Source: Sclerurus mexicanus (Eukaryota > Chordata > Aves > Passeriformes > Furnariidae). From it: a stretch of 64,000 nt of DNA. Within the stretch, counting starts at the first letter, position 1. Each line of letters opens with the position of its first letter. The stretch covers positions 838,795 to 902,794 of the forward strand of contig VWZF01002698.1 in the NCBI GenBank assembly GCA_013396755.1, in the 5' to 3' direction. The position numbers and the translations under genes were made by a program. Of the stretch, positions 14,433-28,642 are shown piece by piece. The notes beneath the pieces are model-generated. The model made no database searches. It was not told the DNA's origin and saw nothing but the letters and a program-made list of their open reading frames with translations.

Positions 14433-17400
14433 CTAAAATAATTGAAGGAAAAACACATAAAAAAATTGGTAATAAAATATGTGAAAAAGATACCTTAGGC
14501 ACCTCTAAGACATTTCATTTCTGTACATCAGAATTTTTACAGAGTGCCTTAAAGCGAGTGAAATATTAATGAAGCCCAAATTTGGGGGTTAGAGGGAAAG
14601 CTGAAAGAATGCATAAGGCCTCATTAACAGAGCAAGAAAATGAAAACCATTCACATAGGAAAGAACAACATTATAGGATTGTAAAGACTGCTACATAAAC
14701 ATGGATGTCCAAATTGGCTGGTATGACCTTAATATTTGTGGTCATACTGTGTAATAAGAATCCCATTCAAAGTTCCAGAACTCAAACTCTACTGCGTTAT
14801 TTTTGGATATATAGTAAGCTTTATTTTCTTTTTCAGATCCATCATCTTTCTCTGGAACACAGAAAAAGCTTCAGATTACATCCCTTCACCTTTATATACC
14901 TGCCAAGTCCCAAGCTTGCCCCTGCAAGAGTTGCCAGCATCTCAACCATCTAAAATCACCACTCCCTTTGTTGAACTTTGAATTCAGGGTTTGGCAGATA
15001 AAGAGGGAGGAAATGATTTTCAGATACTTCCGTTTTTAAATAAGGTTGGAGTTTTAAGGCTGGGTATGTAGCCTGAGACCCTCCAGTCAGTGCAAGCTGC
15101 ACAGAACTGCTTATGACCCTCAGGCCTCTTTTCACTGGAACACAAAATGTCCTTTAAAGATATAACTCGAATTATTACTGGGTGGGCAGGGAGAAGAGGT
15201 GTGTGAGAAGTTTTACAGTTTGTAAGCAGCATAACAAAGTTAGCATTTCCTGTGTCTGGCTCGGTCTCTCTTGTCAGTGAGTCCTACACAGGCTACTCAA
15301 GGCCAACCAATCCATTAGAGGTAACACCCCTTCCAAACGTCAAGAACCAACAAGTATCATTTAACAAAACTTGCTATATAACACAAATTGGATTGTTGAG
15401 TCTTCTGGATTGTCTCCTTGTCTCCAGGAGGTCGGACTGTTCTTTGGAGTTGGATTAGGCATTTTCAGCTCCATTTCCCAAGAAGCCTATTTCATTTATT
15501 TTAGCTACTTTAAAATTATATTATTTTGTAGAAATTGCTTTTGGTTTTTCATATTATTTAATTTCTCGAGGCACATTTCAGTATTAACTGGTCTCACATA
15601 GGAATCCCTTAAAAGAAACAAACTTACTTTTACTCTGCCTGCACTGTTTCATTTAGGAAAACCATCAATATACTGTAGACAGAAACATCAGGAATAAGGT
15701 AGTAGAAAGCCAGCAAAATATGGCTGCAGAGCCTTAATGGCTCTTCAGATCTTGCCTGTAGCTGAAAATAACATACAACCAAAATTTATGCTCCCTGAGG
15801 TCTGTTACAGGTAAGGAAAAGATTCAGTGTTACAAGCAGGACTAAGCCCCTTCTTAGGCTATTAGATTTGGTTTGCAGGGCAAGACAAGACAGCATAGCT
15901 TGGCTGTCAAAAAACCAAAACTCACCCCAACGTACTATCGTACATTTTTTTTGTGTGAAGAGGGATCCCTTCAATTAGTTTCCCTAGATGCTAAATCTAA
16001 AAAGTATATTAGTCCTCAAAAGAAATCACTAATTGCTCTACTTTAATCTATAAATCCACCCAGAGATGTTCAGATGCTTGAAAACATCAAATTTAGGCTG
16101 GGTCGTCCCATGCAGTATTACCATCACAGTCCTCTCCAGGTCTTGGATCACTGCCTAGATGTGCTGATTTTTATTTCTGCCAGCCATTTCAGGATGAATT
16201 GTTTTATTCTATCCTTTAAAGAAATGAAATATTCCTCTCTCAATAGTCCAAACATCCTAATTTGTGCATAGAGAGAGAAGAAAAGGCATTGTGACTGCTA
16301 ATGGTTCCTATGAGGACTTGAAGGTCAAGAAAAAAAAAATACTCAAGAGAGCAGACTCTTTAGCAATGAGAAACCAATTGTGCATTTTAAGAGAGGAACT
16401 CTAGATCTGAAAAACAACTATGTCTTAAAAATCTGAGTTTTATGGTCCACCATATTGTCTAAAATTATTTCATCTGTAATGACATAGGCACAGAAATAAA
16501 TGGCTGCTCTGCTAAATGCTTAAGTGATTATATTCTCTTCTGATGGAGCAGATACTCAAAAGTACTTCTAAAATACTGTGTTTCCAGGATACTGTCAACA
16601 CTTCCTTCACAGCTATGTCACTTTCTGAAAACAGAATTACTGCATTAGATTATATTTACCACAAATACATAAATAGTTTGGCTTGTTTTAGCAAAGTTAT
16701 TCAGGAACTAGTTGCCAGCAACTAAGCCTCCTTACATCTTTCCCTACATATTTTGTTTCTATTCAGTGGTACCAACCTTGGAGAGGTAATTGTAAATTAC
16801 CATTGACTAAAACAAACCCCAAAAAACAAGCTGGCTATTCAAACAAACAAACAAGATTCACATGAATTCATATGTTGTGAACTGGAGTTGCAGGGCTCAC
16901 TCCATACAGGCAGGATCACACCCAAACAAAATGCTACCTAGAGTCATAGGACACACAAGAGACAAATTCAACACTTCTCTTCCAAGTCATCAGAACTTGT
17001 CACCTCACCAAAAAAAAAATACTAGGGGAAACAAATCTGAAACTGAATGAACTTTCTTTGAGCAAAATTTGATTAACATGACAGATTTCCTTGTTTTTTA
17101 TCCTCTGCCTTCTTCACAGCATTATCAGTGGGAAAATCTTGCCCTTTTTTATCATATTTTAATTTGGCCCAGAAAGAATGTTCTATTTAACTGAATCAGA
17201 TCATGGCCTATCTACACTAAAAAGTTCACCACAAAATTAATTTATAGTACTCTACCAAATGACATAAGATGAACACAAATTGTATTTTTAGTTTTACATT
17301 AGATTTAAATTTCTATTACATTGAAAAGCATTACCTCTTCCCTCCATTAATAACCATGGACTGACCTGCAACTCTGTCTAGGTACACTGCAATTTATGGA

Positions 17401-17716
17401 CTCTGTTCAGCCACAATCATTATCTTTTTGAACAGGTCTCTGCTTCTGGAAGAAACCCCCTGCATTTCCCCTTGACTCTGCAATCTGCATTAAATTGCAC
17501 TGTAAGGCAAAGTAAATTTACTTTAAAACTCTTTTCAATATCCCTGTTATTTCTTATTATTACAGTCATTGAACAAAATACGTTCCAGCCATTCTGCTGA
17601 GCTCATGATTCAAGCTGTGGTGTCAACCTTCCATACAAGTAGATGTATCACTATTGTTACTGGCTGGATACCTGAAATTAATTAAAGGAAAAAATATCTA
17701 TCAAGAAAGAAGTTAC
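14433..17716 (-). other. LTBP1: LTBP1 intron, 3.3 kb
   Basis: Bounded by donor gtaact (17716) and acceptor attttag (14433). No gene or repeat family was recognised inside. Confidence 0.85.
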
Positions 17717-17941
17717 CTTTTACACCTTGTTGTCCAGACATCGTCAGTGGTAAAGTATGAGTAGAATGGATAACTTGTGATCCTACAGCCTTGTTCACCT
17801 GCTGCGGGTGATGGTAGAGTTTTGGAGAATTGGCAGTCTGCACAGGGATCTGACAAAGTTTACCAGTGTAATTAGGAGGGCACTGGCATTTATCTCTAGA
17901 ACTACACTGGCCTCCATTCATGCATGGAAGGTGGCAAATAA
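17717..17941 (-). CDS. LTBP1: LTBP1 exon: EGF-like domain plus start of hinge
   Basis: This 225-bp exon (75 codons, phase 1 to phase 1) starts after acceptor tcatttcag|TTATTTGC and ends AAAG|GTAACT. With the G carried from 39208 it reads VICHLPCMNGGQCS. A six-cysteine EGF-like module follows (ICHLPC, GGQC, DKCQC, KLC). It lacks the D-x-D/N-E signature of calcium-binding EGF repeats. It carries an NYT sequon before TGKLCQ. The remainder (about 40 residues: PKLYHHPQQ, HSTHTLPL, QQGVK) is the Cys-free start of the flexible, protease-sensitive hinge known in LTBP1. Both isoforms use this exon. Because it is symmetric (phase 1-1), it could in principle be skipped in frame. Confidence 0.97.
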
Positions 17942-20900
17942 CTGAAATGAAAACAGAAAGAGAAATTTTGTTAATGAGTTTAACTTCAGTATTATCTGAT
18001 CACATACCACACAGAAGTTGAAGAGGAAAGGAACAGGCCTGGAGGCCTTTGTTCTTCCAACACCTGAAGAATGACTATCCATCTTCTAATTGCCTTGTGG
18101 TAGAACCACTTCCCTTCTGCTCCTCAAGACCTCTATCTGGTTCACACCTTCCTCTCAGGACAAACCCTTCCTTTGACCTCTGCCTTGTTTGAATCTTCTC
18201 TGCATGTCAAAACATTCTTCTCTTACATATCCCAGCTATATTATTTCATTACACTACTAAGTAAGACACTAAATTAATATGGTGCTCTAGCTACACCTCT
18301 TATTCACACTTCAGTACAGGTAGTCTTATTTTGTCAGCCTCCCGTTTCTAAAAATCCTGGACCACTTACACTTCCCTGGAAGAGTGGGGGAAAACTCATC
18401 AGAAAGTAGACGGTACTGGAGACAAATTTTCCATTTTCACTTTAAGCCTTGGTTGTTCTCTAGAAAACTGTTTCTCACTAAGTATCTGAATTTTTGTTTA
18501 ACATTTATCTCTCAGATAAAAGAAGGTAATTTGTATCTACGCAGGAAGATCATAAAAACATCAAGAGATTACTCAAATTATTTCAGAAAAAAAATTCCAA
18601 CGTATTAAAATCTTATCACTCCAACATAAAGACAAGGTCAACTAGCCCTTGCACATTTACAGCAATATAAATTATGAGATGAAACATGAAAAATGTCAAC
18701 ATCACATGAAAACTATTTCTTAACTCAGAGATACAAAGAAACAGTAATAGACATGGTCAGCACTTTCTAAAAATATGATGTGGGGCTTTATAATCAATCA
18801 CAATCTAGCTGAGCTGTCGGCATTTTCAAGAACTAAATGATGTGAAAACAACAGGAAAAATACCATAACTTTTTGTTCAAGAAAAAGTAAGGTCATTTTT
18901 TCAGACATCAAATATTACTTGATAAATAACCTACAGCAACCATTTGTCAGATATATTTTGGCTTTTGAAAATAAATAAATCAAGATCTTTATGTTAATTG
19001 TGGCATTTTGCTGGATTGGTATTGCTCGGTCTATAATGAATCACAATAAAAATGAGAAACTGGAGATAATACAAGGTAATTAACAACCCAGTTCTCATTA
19101 TTCCAAGTGGTGTAACCTCTGGATAGCCGCAGACTATTACTGTTATGAATACCAAAGAAAGTCAGCATTGGAAAAGGATGGCGTGTGTTGCGTGCCACAA
19201 GAAGACAAAGTGAGACTCTCAGCAGCCCAAGGAGTTCCAACCCAGCTGTGCAAACCCCTTGGCCCGGGAAGCGCGCTCAAGAAACAGCCCCATCAGCCTG
19301 GCTCATCACAGAGCACCCTCACACCGTATTGACAGGGTCTGGAATGCCAATGCCTGGTTGCCAGATAGGTCCATGCACAAATATAAACAACCGGAATTGT
19401 TTTTTCGCTGTGCTCTGCAAATGTATATTTAATATTTTCCTTGTCTTATCTCACGTTTTAATTTCGTGTAAACTGACTGAAAGTACTTCAAGCTGTAGGA
19501 CTGTGCTAGCAGGCCTAGTTGACACTGGAAGGCTGTCCATGCCAGCACAAGCCTTACTTCTTTGGGTTCCAGCTCGTGTTAGGACTTTATCTGAGTGTAT
19601 AAAGGATGTCCTTACAGAACTGCTGTTACTTCAGGGCAAAACAAAGGGGAGCCAACCCCAGCAGTAACTAAAGTAGTAACTAAAACTCTCTCTCTTTCTC
19701 TCTGGTACCATTTCTTCCTGAGCAGCCACAAACAAGCAGGTGCACTGTAGTGGACAAAACATACAAAGAATTTCAGTACTTTTAAAGATGTGCCTGAGCA
19801 AGTTTGAACACTAAGGTGTTTATTTTCTGCAATAGTAACATCACACAATTAAACAGTGCAAGATGGCATTAAGGGGGCAGCAGTTTGATGCTTGAAGTAC
19901 AGTGAAACAAAGACAAACAGAAATAGTCTCACTGTGGAGCAACTTGAGTGCAAGAGGTCTAACCCACAGATTTTCTTCCTGCCCTTTCCAGCCTAAGGGC
20001 AACAAGGTAATGTGCAAAATCCACCTTTTAAACAATATAACTATACCCAGTATTTCCACCAAAATGAATTAATTTCCTCTGACCTCCTGTTTCTATAAAG
20101 GTGCCGTTGGCATCTAGAAAGTCAAGTTGTGTGGGTATCTCTGCATTACAGGGCACTCTTCAGACTTCCCTCTCCTACTGGAGCCCACTGGGTACTGGAT
20201 GAATGGGCATGTGAAAAGCTTTGCTTAAAGCAAAAGGTTTGTGCTAAAAATACCGGGAAGGAAGATGCCAATAGAAAAGAGTTCATTCATGTCCCTTTGC
20301 GTAACTGTTTGCTGTGGATATTCACACAAATGACTTGTGCAAACAAGTGCCTCCAAAAGGTCTAGTATGAGGTAAATTTTAAAGAATTTTTAATGCCTCA
20401 GTATTTACACATAACAGGAAACAAAAATTTCAAGCTGCCCGCATGAACATGTGGTGTAAATCACTCAGTCAACTGATACTATTTACATCTCCTGAAGGTC
20501 TGGTCTAATGTATGAGGAATGAACTTTAAGTGAGAATACATGAAATCCGAGAATATAGAATTCCGTAATAAAAATTTTAAATTCTGAAATATACAATTCT
20601 AGTTAAATTCCACCACCTAAAAACAAATAGGATGTTATCTTCAGGCTAAACTCAAAACTTGACAATCTCAAATGGCAAATATTACAAGAACTTAAAAAGA
20701 AAACCCCAAACAAACAAAGCCCATGCACATTGAAATAAAATTTCTGCTAATTTTAAACAGGTGTAAGCAGCACAAACACTTGTTGTATTATTTCCTCAGG
20801 TAGTTTATGGCCAGGAGAAGAGGCTACATACTGGTGCTGGAAATGAAAGGCACACAACTTCACAAGAGCTGGAATTACACACAGACCATCTGAGAAAAGT

Positions 20901-23900
20901 GAGCTGGAGGAGGGTAAGCCTCCGAAAAGGCAAAGGCAGGAAACACTACTCTTCCTTGACAAGGCTCTGGGAATCTCACTTTAGTAAAGACCAAAGAGCC
21001 CTGGGGAAAGGACCACTTAAGATAGGAGCAGGATGTAAAGCCAGGGTATGTTTCAACAGCTCAACCGCTGATGTAAGCTCTATGCTTTGTTTTGTCTTGT
21101 CATTGAGGTAAAAGAACTTAAACAAACAATAGCAGAATACTGTCAGAGGCATAAGGGACATTCCTGACAAAAAACAGACCCATGTGCTGGGAGAGACCAT
21201 GAGAAGATGCTGGGTTTGCACATATGTTCAAAACTGGTATTCAGACAATGTGCACCGCAGCTTGATTCTCACTGGGCTGTTGCCATTTCCTCTGAAAGGG
21301 GAAAAAAAAAAAGAGGAAATAAAACCACCCATTTTGGTGTGAAACCCTTCAGCTGTTCAGAGCCTGATAAAAACGTGAAGATAGGTCTGCATAAGATGAG
21401 AAGGAATTTCAGTTCATGTGTGGGTATCTTAGAAACAAAGCAAAGAAAGTATTAATGGATCTAAGAAAGGCAACACATTCCTCACTTGCGTTTGCTCTAA
21501 GTCTTTCAATGGTCTCTTATGGAGCAGCCAGCATAAGACTGAACAAACTGAATTATTTTTTTACTGTAAATGAACACATATCCTTTTGAAATGCAGAAAC
21601 AGGTTTAAAAAAGTACAAACATTTTAACTATCCTTCCCATTCTTGGGCATTTAATTGGTAATGACAAGCTTTGATTTCTCTAAGCATTCAAAAGCCTTAG
21701 CTCTTCCCAGCTTGGCACAGCTTGGTGGGTATCACTGCTTGAAATGAGTCAAGCAGAGAAGGTGCACCAAGAAGCCGCCACAGGGAGCTTCTGAAAGGCT
21801 CAAGGTATAGAAAAAGAACATTTGCAATACAAATCCCAATAAAGCTGCCACAGCTATAGGTGGGAAACACAAGAACAGGGCATGAAATTATCAACAAAGC
21901 ATCTAGGAAACCACTGATATACAGTTTGTCCATGTAATTACATAATCTAATTTGTTTTCGATACTCAAACAACCTTGAACAGCTCCAGATAAACCAATTT
22001 AATCAAGTCCAAATGTTTTCATTTAATCAAAACAATGTGTAATAAAACAAATTCCAAGCGCCTAAATTGTCCTAATTCGTAAAAAATAGCCCATGCTTAC
22101 CCAAACAAGCCCTTAGGATGGATGGAAAATCCCTTCCTGTAACCAGTGCTGGAGCAAACTAAGAGGGGTTTGGAAATGTTCCTCATCTGGTTCTCCAAAT
22201 TCCTTTTCTTTTACACCTCAGGGAACACTACAGTTTCTGTCTCGCTTTCCCTCACCACTTCTTGCCTTTTCTACTTACATGCTATCAACTATTCAAGTGT
22301 AAGCGCTATTCACAATTACGTCAACACGCTCTCCAAGGAAAACCTTGAACTGCTCATTTATATTACAGTCTTTCCACTGGACGCATCACAAAGAGCAGAT
22401 TAATTTTGTCTCTGAGTACTACAGCTAGCCAGCATTACTACATGCCCCACAGCTGTTTGGGCATCTTTCATCCATCCTGTTACTAAGCACACAGAAAGTG
22501 CAGGGACTAGTACACCACTGTACCAAACACAAATTTTCCCAGGAAAGCAGGGATAGCATTCACTGAGGGGAAGCAACATTCTCGTAAATGTATAAACACC
22601 ACATGTTTTAGAAAATAGTTGAAAACCAGAGTGCTACATATAAGTCTGTGCAATCACTCCAAACTTAGTTTTTTCTATTTGGAGAAACTCTTAACAGTGA
22701 CTCACAAAAAAGGCACAGAGGCATAAACTACAGCAATGACATTATGCTCCAGACTCTTCCCTGTATCTTACTTGTTGTTCCTCAACTTTCTAACTAATTC
22801 ATCCTAAATTGTTTTCTCTTCAGATTTGTGGTCGTAATTCAGAAGTGTTATGTAAATGTGTGGCAAATTAAAAAAAAAATAATTACTTCATTATTTCAGA
22901 AACATCTTGATATTACACACTTGTGATTTGGAAAGTAAAGTGAAAAATAAAGTATTTGAATGGACTTAATAGTATAATAGCTCTGCATTCACCTCCAAAT
23001 TTATCCTAATGTTTGTATTCTGACAACTTTTAATGTAAACGTTCTACTGCAATAACAAAACAGAATTTAAAAAATGAATGGTGATGGTGAGAGCTCCAGC
23101 AGCAGATGAAAGAATACTCTTTTTTGCTCATCACTGAAAACAGTAAAGTGATGCCCTGCTTACGTCATGAGCCTAGTTACATGAACATGATACTGAAGGC
23201 ACTTTCAGATGTTTCTTCTGGAAAGAGGTAAGACCTGCAACACTGCAGTGAAAAATTCCACGCAGGAACCTAGCTCAAACCTAACAGTATAACAAAAAAA
23301 ATATGCAGCTGCTAAACTGGATTCTCAGCTATTGTAAATAAACCTGGTCACTGACTTCATTAGAATTTGCCTTATACTTTTAAGCTATTATTACCAAGGG
23401 ATCTTTAACAAAGTAACGTGCCCCGCTTGGGAATGGGATCGTAAGTACTGCTGTTTATCCAGGCAAGCAAACGAAGTTATTGCCAAAATAAACAAGCTTT
23501 GTGGTGTTATTCTTGTCTGGATCGGGCATGTTTACTGAAGCTAAAAAAAAAAAAACATGGCTCAGAGAAAATCAAGAGAGTTAGCCACAAAGAACAGTCC
23601 TGAAACAAGTTTAACCTTTCCAAAATACAATCAAGCTTTTCTGCATATAAAAGCTGTTTTCTGTGGGCAAAATTGCATTCTTACATGTGCACTGTTAACA
23701 TTAGTTTTTTAAAAACTCACAGCACCAGGGGTAAAAACGCAAAACGATGACATGTCTCGGGAATTATATGTAATCACTTATTATTAACATCTTCCACTCA
23801 CACAAAACAGTATTAATGCTAAGCTCCATTGCAGGGCTCATTTTGTTGCTTGGCAGTTGAGTGCACATGACATTTAAAGACTGTTAATATTAGAGACATA

Positions 23901-25216
23901 AGCAAACACCAGAGTCCAAGGATGAACTCAATAAACTCTTAAGCAAGAGATTGAATCATATTCAAGTAAGGGCAACTGTCTTTGCTCTAACCTAACCACC
24001 TTTGACTCTGTCAAGAGGACCGATGCAGCAGGTAGCCTCTAAAAATCACGGAGTAAGGAAGGAGATCTCTGTATACACCACATACAGATGTACACACATT
24101 CCTTTATATTATATCATATCAGGCTTCTTCTTTATCTAGAAACTACTAACAAGGGTACTTCAGTCTTAGAATGTTTTGGGGTTTTTTTTTCTGCAACGAG
24201 CACCCTAAACTTCTATACATTCGGAGAACATGGTGCTTTTCAAAATGTAATGTTTAAGGGAGAACATAAACTACAAATGCGTCCCTCATATTATGACACA
24301 ACAGATGAAATACCCAATTTCAGCATGAGGAATCCAGGCAGAACAATTAAGGGGAAAAGATTCAGCCTCAGTCTCTTGCCAGTGGTGTAACACAGCATTT
24401 GTTTGCCAATTTGCAAGGACATACCAGAACATGGTATGCCTGGGCCCTTTCTGAGACAGACTAAAAATTGCTGAGGTTGAGATTCTAGTTTTCTCTACTT
24501 CAAAGGTCCATTTATGTAAACAGAAGACTACTTAGATACATCTCACAGTCTGTGAAACTAACAAATATTTTTGAAATCTAGTTTTGGCTGATCCAACGTG
24601 GATGGAAGTTGTTAAAGAAGAGGAAAGAATATTTTATCCTTTTCACAAAGCAAGAGATTTCATCCTTTTGGCCCCCTTTATTAGGATCACAATTTAACAG
24701 TTCTCATGTACTAGATGGTACCTACATCTACTTTAAACCATCTCTAACCAGTATTTCTAGTTACTAACATCCCAGAAAGTAATCAGGCATTTCTGTATAA
24801 TGCACACGTTAGACAGATTGGTTCCACACACAAAGCAAACAGCTACTGAATCCCTCTGCTTTTATTCTAGTAACTTTATAAATGTGTCTGTTGTATCTGC
24901 CATGCCTACCACTGGATTTCTTCTCATACAGTATTTAATGTCTACCCTGGAATACTTTTCTGTGAATTCTTTAGCTATCCTTACCAACTTCCTGTATTTA
25001 ATAACTTTTAATTTATACTTATCACTATTTCCCTACCTTCCACTTGTCATCAGTGACGTCACTGTGTCCCATTCATCACTATAAAATTGTCCTCTTTCTT
25101 GCTGAACCATGACTGAACACTTCCGAAAGTAATTCCCATCTTTTCACTTTTTTTTCTCCCGATCAATTCTACTTTTTGTCTTTGACTGTCACAAAATCCT
25201 TACTGAAGAAAAATCA

Positions 25217-25735
25217 CATGGTCCATGGGAATGTCATGAGGTTTAACAAGGCGAAGTGCAAGGTGCTGCACCTGGGTTGGGGCAACCCCCAATATCAATA
25301 CAGGCTGGGGGCTGAACAGATCAGGAGCAGCCCTGCTGAGAGGGACTTGGGGATGCTGGTGGATGAAAGGCTGGACATGAGCTGGCAACACATCTCTGCA
25401 GCTCAGAAAGCCAGTTGTGTCCTGGGCTGCATCAAAAGCAGCATGGGCAGCAGGTCAAGGGATATGATTTTGCCCATCTACTTTGCTCTTGTGAGACCCC
25501 ACTTCGAGTACTGCATCCAGCTCTGGGATCCCCAAAACATGAAGGACCTAAGAGATTGAACTGGAATTCAAAACCTAGAGAAGAAAAGGCTTTGCAGTGA
25601 CCTAATTGCAGTCTTCTCCTACTTGAAGGGAGACTACAAGAAAGATGGAGAGGTTTCTCCTCTGTGTTCTGGACTGTTTACCAGAGCATGTAGTGACAGG
25701 ACAAGGGGGAATCAAATTTTCAGTTATTTGAAAGT
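25217..25735 (+). mobile_element. CR1 LINE fragment, C-terminal end of ORF2
   Basis: The translation contains FNKAKCKVLHLG, ERDLGMLVDERLDMS, CVLGCIKSS and LVRPHFEYC, characteristic of the CR1 reverse transcriptase C-terminal region. An in-frame stop follows at about 25558. The usual ERVQRRA...YEERLRELGLFS segment is missing, and the sequence resumes with LEKKRLCSDLIAVFSYLKG and SDRTRGN. It is an inactive copy that lacks a canonical 3' tail. Confidence 0.93.
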
Positions 25736-26664
25736 TGGTGCCTGTTTACATTTGTGAATAAAAAGCTTAGAGATATACTATGTGTATGTAGTAGCCATGA
25801 CTATTTTCAGGCTGCAGACATATTGTTTTACAAAGCTTTCTACGCCTTTTTATAGGCAAACAAGCATTTTCTTTGCACTGTACACATGAAAAACATCATT
25901 CCAAAACCATAAACTACAGCATTTTTTAAAAATTCTCTTATAGAGTTAGAATAATACATTTAAAACACTAAAAACCTAATAAAACACTAGAAAGAAACAC
26001 TTAAAAGCCAGCTGTTGCAATGCAGTTTAGCTATTTTCTCAATATTTTCACTGCTGTTCTCCAAATTTTGGAAGATACACCTCTTCAATGAAACTCCTCC
26101 ATGAACCACTATCAGCACGAAGTTTTAATAAATCCTGCAAGGCAATATCTGTGATGCTACTTAATGCAGCACTACATGGAAATTACCAAGTAGAAGAATG
26201 CATCACAACATCAGATCACCTACATCTTCAGGAATTTTATATTTCATGTCTCCCAATGGTGAACTTTCAATTTAAAATTCATTCTCTAACTCAGCTGGGA
26301 AGTACAGGCTCAGCTTCTGGGATGATTGTTATCTCCAGGAGTAACTGAGCTTTATGTGAGCTGCTGAAAGGCTGTCTAATCATTATTACTTGATAGTAAT
26401 GTCAATTCACTGTAAATAAGGTGCAGTGAGCACTAACAAATTAGGTATACACTAGAAAAGAACAGCTGTCTACTTAGGAAAAAGGGGGAGGAATGCTGTC
26501 TCCATCGAGAATGGAAAGCTGTGAGGTCCCACACAAGGAAAAAAGAATCAAATAGCTATTGCCTTAGTACTCTGTGTCTCTATTATAACAGGATGAACAA
26601 ATTTCTAAATCTCCACTGCCTGTAACGTAAGTTTCAACATTCATGCAAACATTTTACCTGTGTC

Positions 26665-26684
26665 AGTCTACATGCATGTAGACT
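26665..26684. repeat. Perfect 20-bp palindrome
   Basis: The half-site agtctacatg is followed immediately by its exact reverse complement, with no spacer. No repeat family surrounds it. Confidence 0.9.
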
Positions 26685-27631
26685 ATGCTCCACTTTTTCA
26701 GTATAACCAAGAGCAGGGTACCATTCACTTTTTAATGGAGGCTATACTGTCAGCTATGGGAGATCCTGATACTGAAAATCAGGGAACAAGTTCAGAACAT
26801 AAAGGACAAGTGAACAATACAATTTAGAGAAATATGTATTTGTTGAGCAAGCATCATGACCAGCAAGAAATCCAGAAAGAAGATGCACAAGATAATTTCA
26901 CAGTACTACTCATCTTTCTCAGTTTTGAACTCGGTACTTTAAAACACCTCAGGAAGAAAAGTTGTGTTGGCAACTTGGAGATGTGCACAAAAAGTCAGCC
27001 AAGAGACATCTGGTATGTCCCCAGGTGTTTCATCCATCCCTCATTGTGGGATTGAAGGGTATGGGAATCTCACAGGACCTGTATCACATCCTTCAAAACT
27101 CATGAGATAAGACAGCTATCCTCAGAAATATCAAATGCAACCATAGGCCTGTGTGTAGGTCACTGAAACGAGCACCTCGCAACCAACGGCTGCCAAAAAA
27201 ATTCAAATGTTACAGCATGAAAAGAACAGGATGGCTGAAAAACAGTCTTAGAATATTCAAATGCTATCAGAAAAAGAAAATGCATGCTCTGGCATGGAAA
27301 ATGGCTGAAAGCTGTGTTTACTCAAAATAGAAAGGATATAGCAAAAATGATGGTAGTTGCAAAAATGATTGACAGGAGGATTCTGACTCACTAACAGGCA
27401 TGATGCTTAGATCCTCTTTGCTTAATCTGGTTCTAATATTCTCAATATCAGAGACGATTCAGACACCATTCTTAGAGCCAAAGTCACAGAGCATTAAGGA
27501 GTCCTGTGACTCACTTCTACCCTGAACAGAGTTGGCAAATCTATTATTTCATTAGAGCTCACTCTGATATATTGAGGATAACACAACACTTAGGCTAGAA
27601 TCATCATGCTAAGGAAACAAAAACAACAACA

Positions 27632-27654
27632 CCCACCCCACCCCAAAAAACCCA
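27632..27654 (-). other. G-quadruplex-type motif on the LTBP1 sense strand
   Basis: The minus strand has four G-runs of 3, 4, 4 and 3 with loops of 6, 1 and 1, which fits the canonical G4 pattern. It lies deep in the 21-kb intron. Confidence 0.6.
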
Positions 27655-28642
27655 CCAGTTACTGTTTGTCAAGAATTAATGCATTATAAATGGTCAGATC
27701 CTTGGTAATGATGCTAACACATACAGAAAAGTGACTTGAGACATTTCTTCAGATTTCTAATGTACTGATATGAATTTTCCTCTTTGTGCAAGACAAACCC
27801 AACTGAAATGTAACTGGGGAAAGCTGGCTTTGGAAGTCTGACAAATCAGTACACTTGTTTAAAACAATTTTATGTAGAATACAAAACAGATTTCAAAATA
27901 CCATGCTGAAGTTTGAAGACTTTATAGGTATCATTTTAAGCAGTTCTGAATAACTTATTAATTGCTGTTGTCAAAGTGGAAATGCCAAAATCAAGGCACT
28001 CAGTGTCTGAGGAAAACTAACCCTTCCTATGTTCCCAGGGCTTTCAAGACTATTCACCTATATAGTGTTTCATGTGCCCCAGCATGCGTAATATTAATAA
28101 GTATTCATTACTGTTGTAACATACCCATTTTCAATAAAACAAAAATTCAGCAGAAGGATAGATAACAATTAACAGCAAGCGTCTTTATTGCTACAGGACC
28201 CTTCCAGACTGTACTCTCTCCTTCAGGTGTCAGCTGAGCAACATCACCCACCTTAAAGGACAACAGGATTAATGAGCAACTTGACCATAACGACACTAGG
28301 CTCTCATTGCTCATTGCACTGTTAGAATCAGATGAAGTCACCAAACTGATTCTCTGCTCTGACATTGTTCTCCTACTAGGCTGTTTCCAAAAAACATACT
28401 GGACTCTTGCGTGGAGTAACACCCAGCAGTGTAAGGCAGAGAAAAGAGCTGCTCCTAGACACCTAACTACTTGGTTACCATCAGACAAAACAGAAAAAAT
28501 GTTCAGAGAAACATTTAAGCAATTGGGCATGCCTCTGCCATGCAAAGGCTCTGAAGACCACAGAAGCAGCAAAGCTGACACTGGCCAGGCACATCAGCAC
28601 CCTTACCACTTCTGGCTACCAAATAGTAGATATTTAAGCTGA

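Noticed and set aside
19185..19667. 160-codon open frame, the longest in the window
   Set aside because: It begins with GTG rather than ATG, shows no domain or repeat homology I recognise, and has no splice context. Chance is the simplest explanation.
25176..25559. 127-codon frame with reverse-transcriptase-like protein
   Set aside because: It is part of a degenerate CR1 copy, not a host gene.
28147..28642. Overlapping open frames on both strands (144 and 111 codons) beside an LTR
   Set aside because: No retroviral or cellular domain is recognisable in either; no evidence of an expressed gene.
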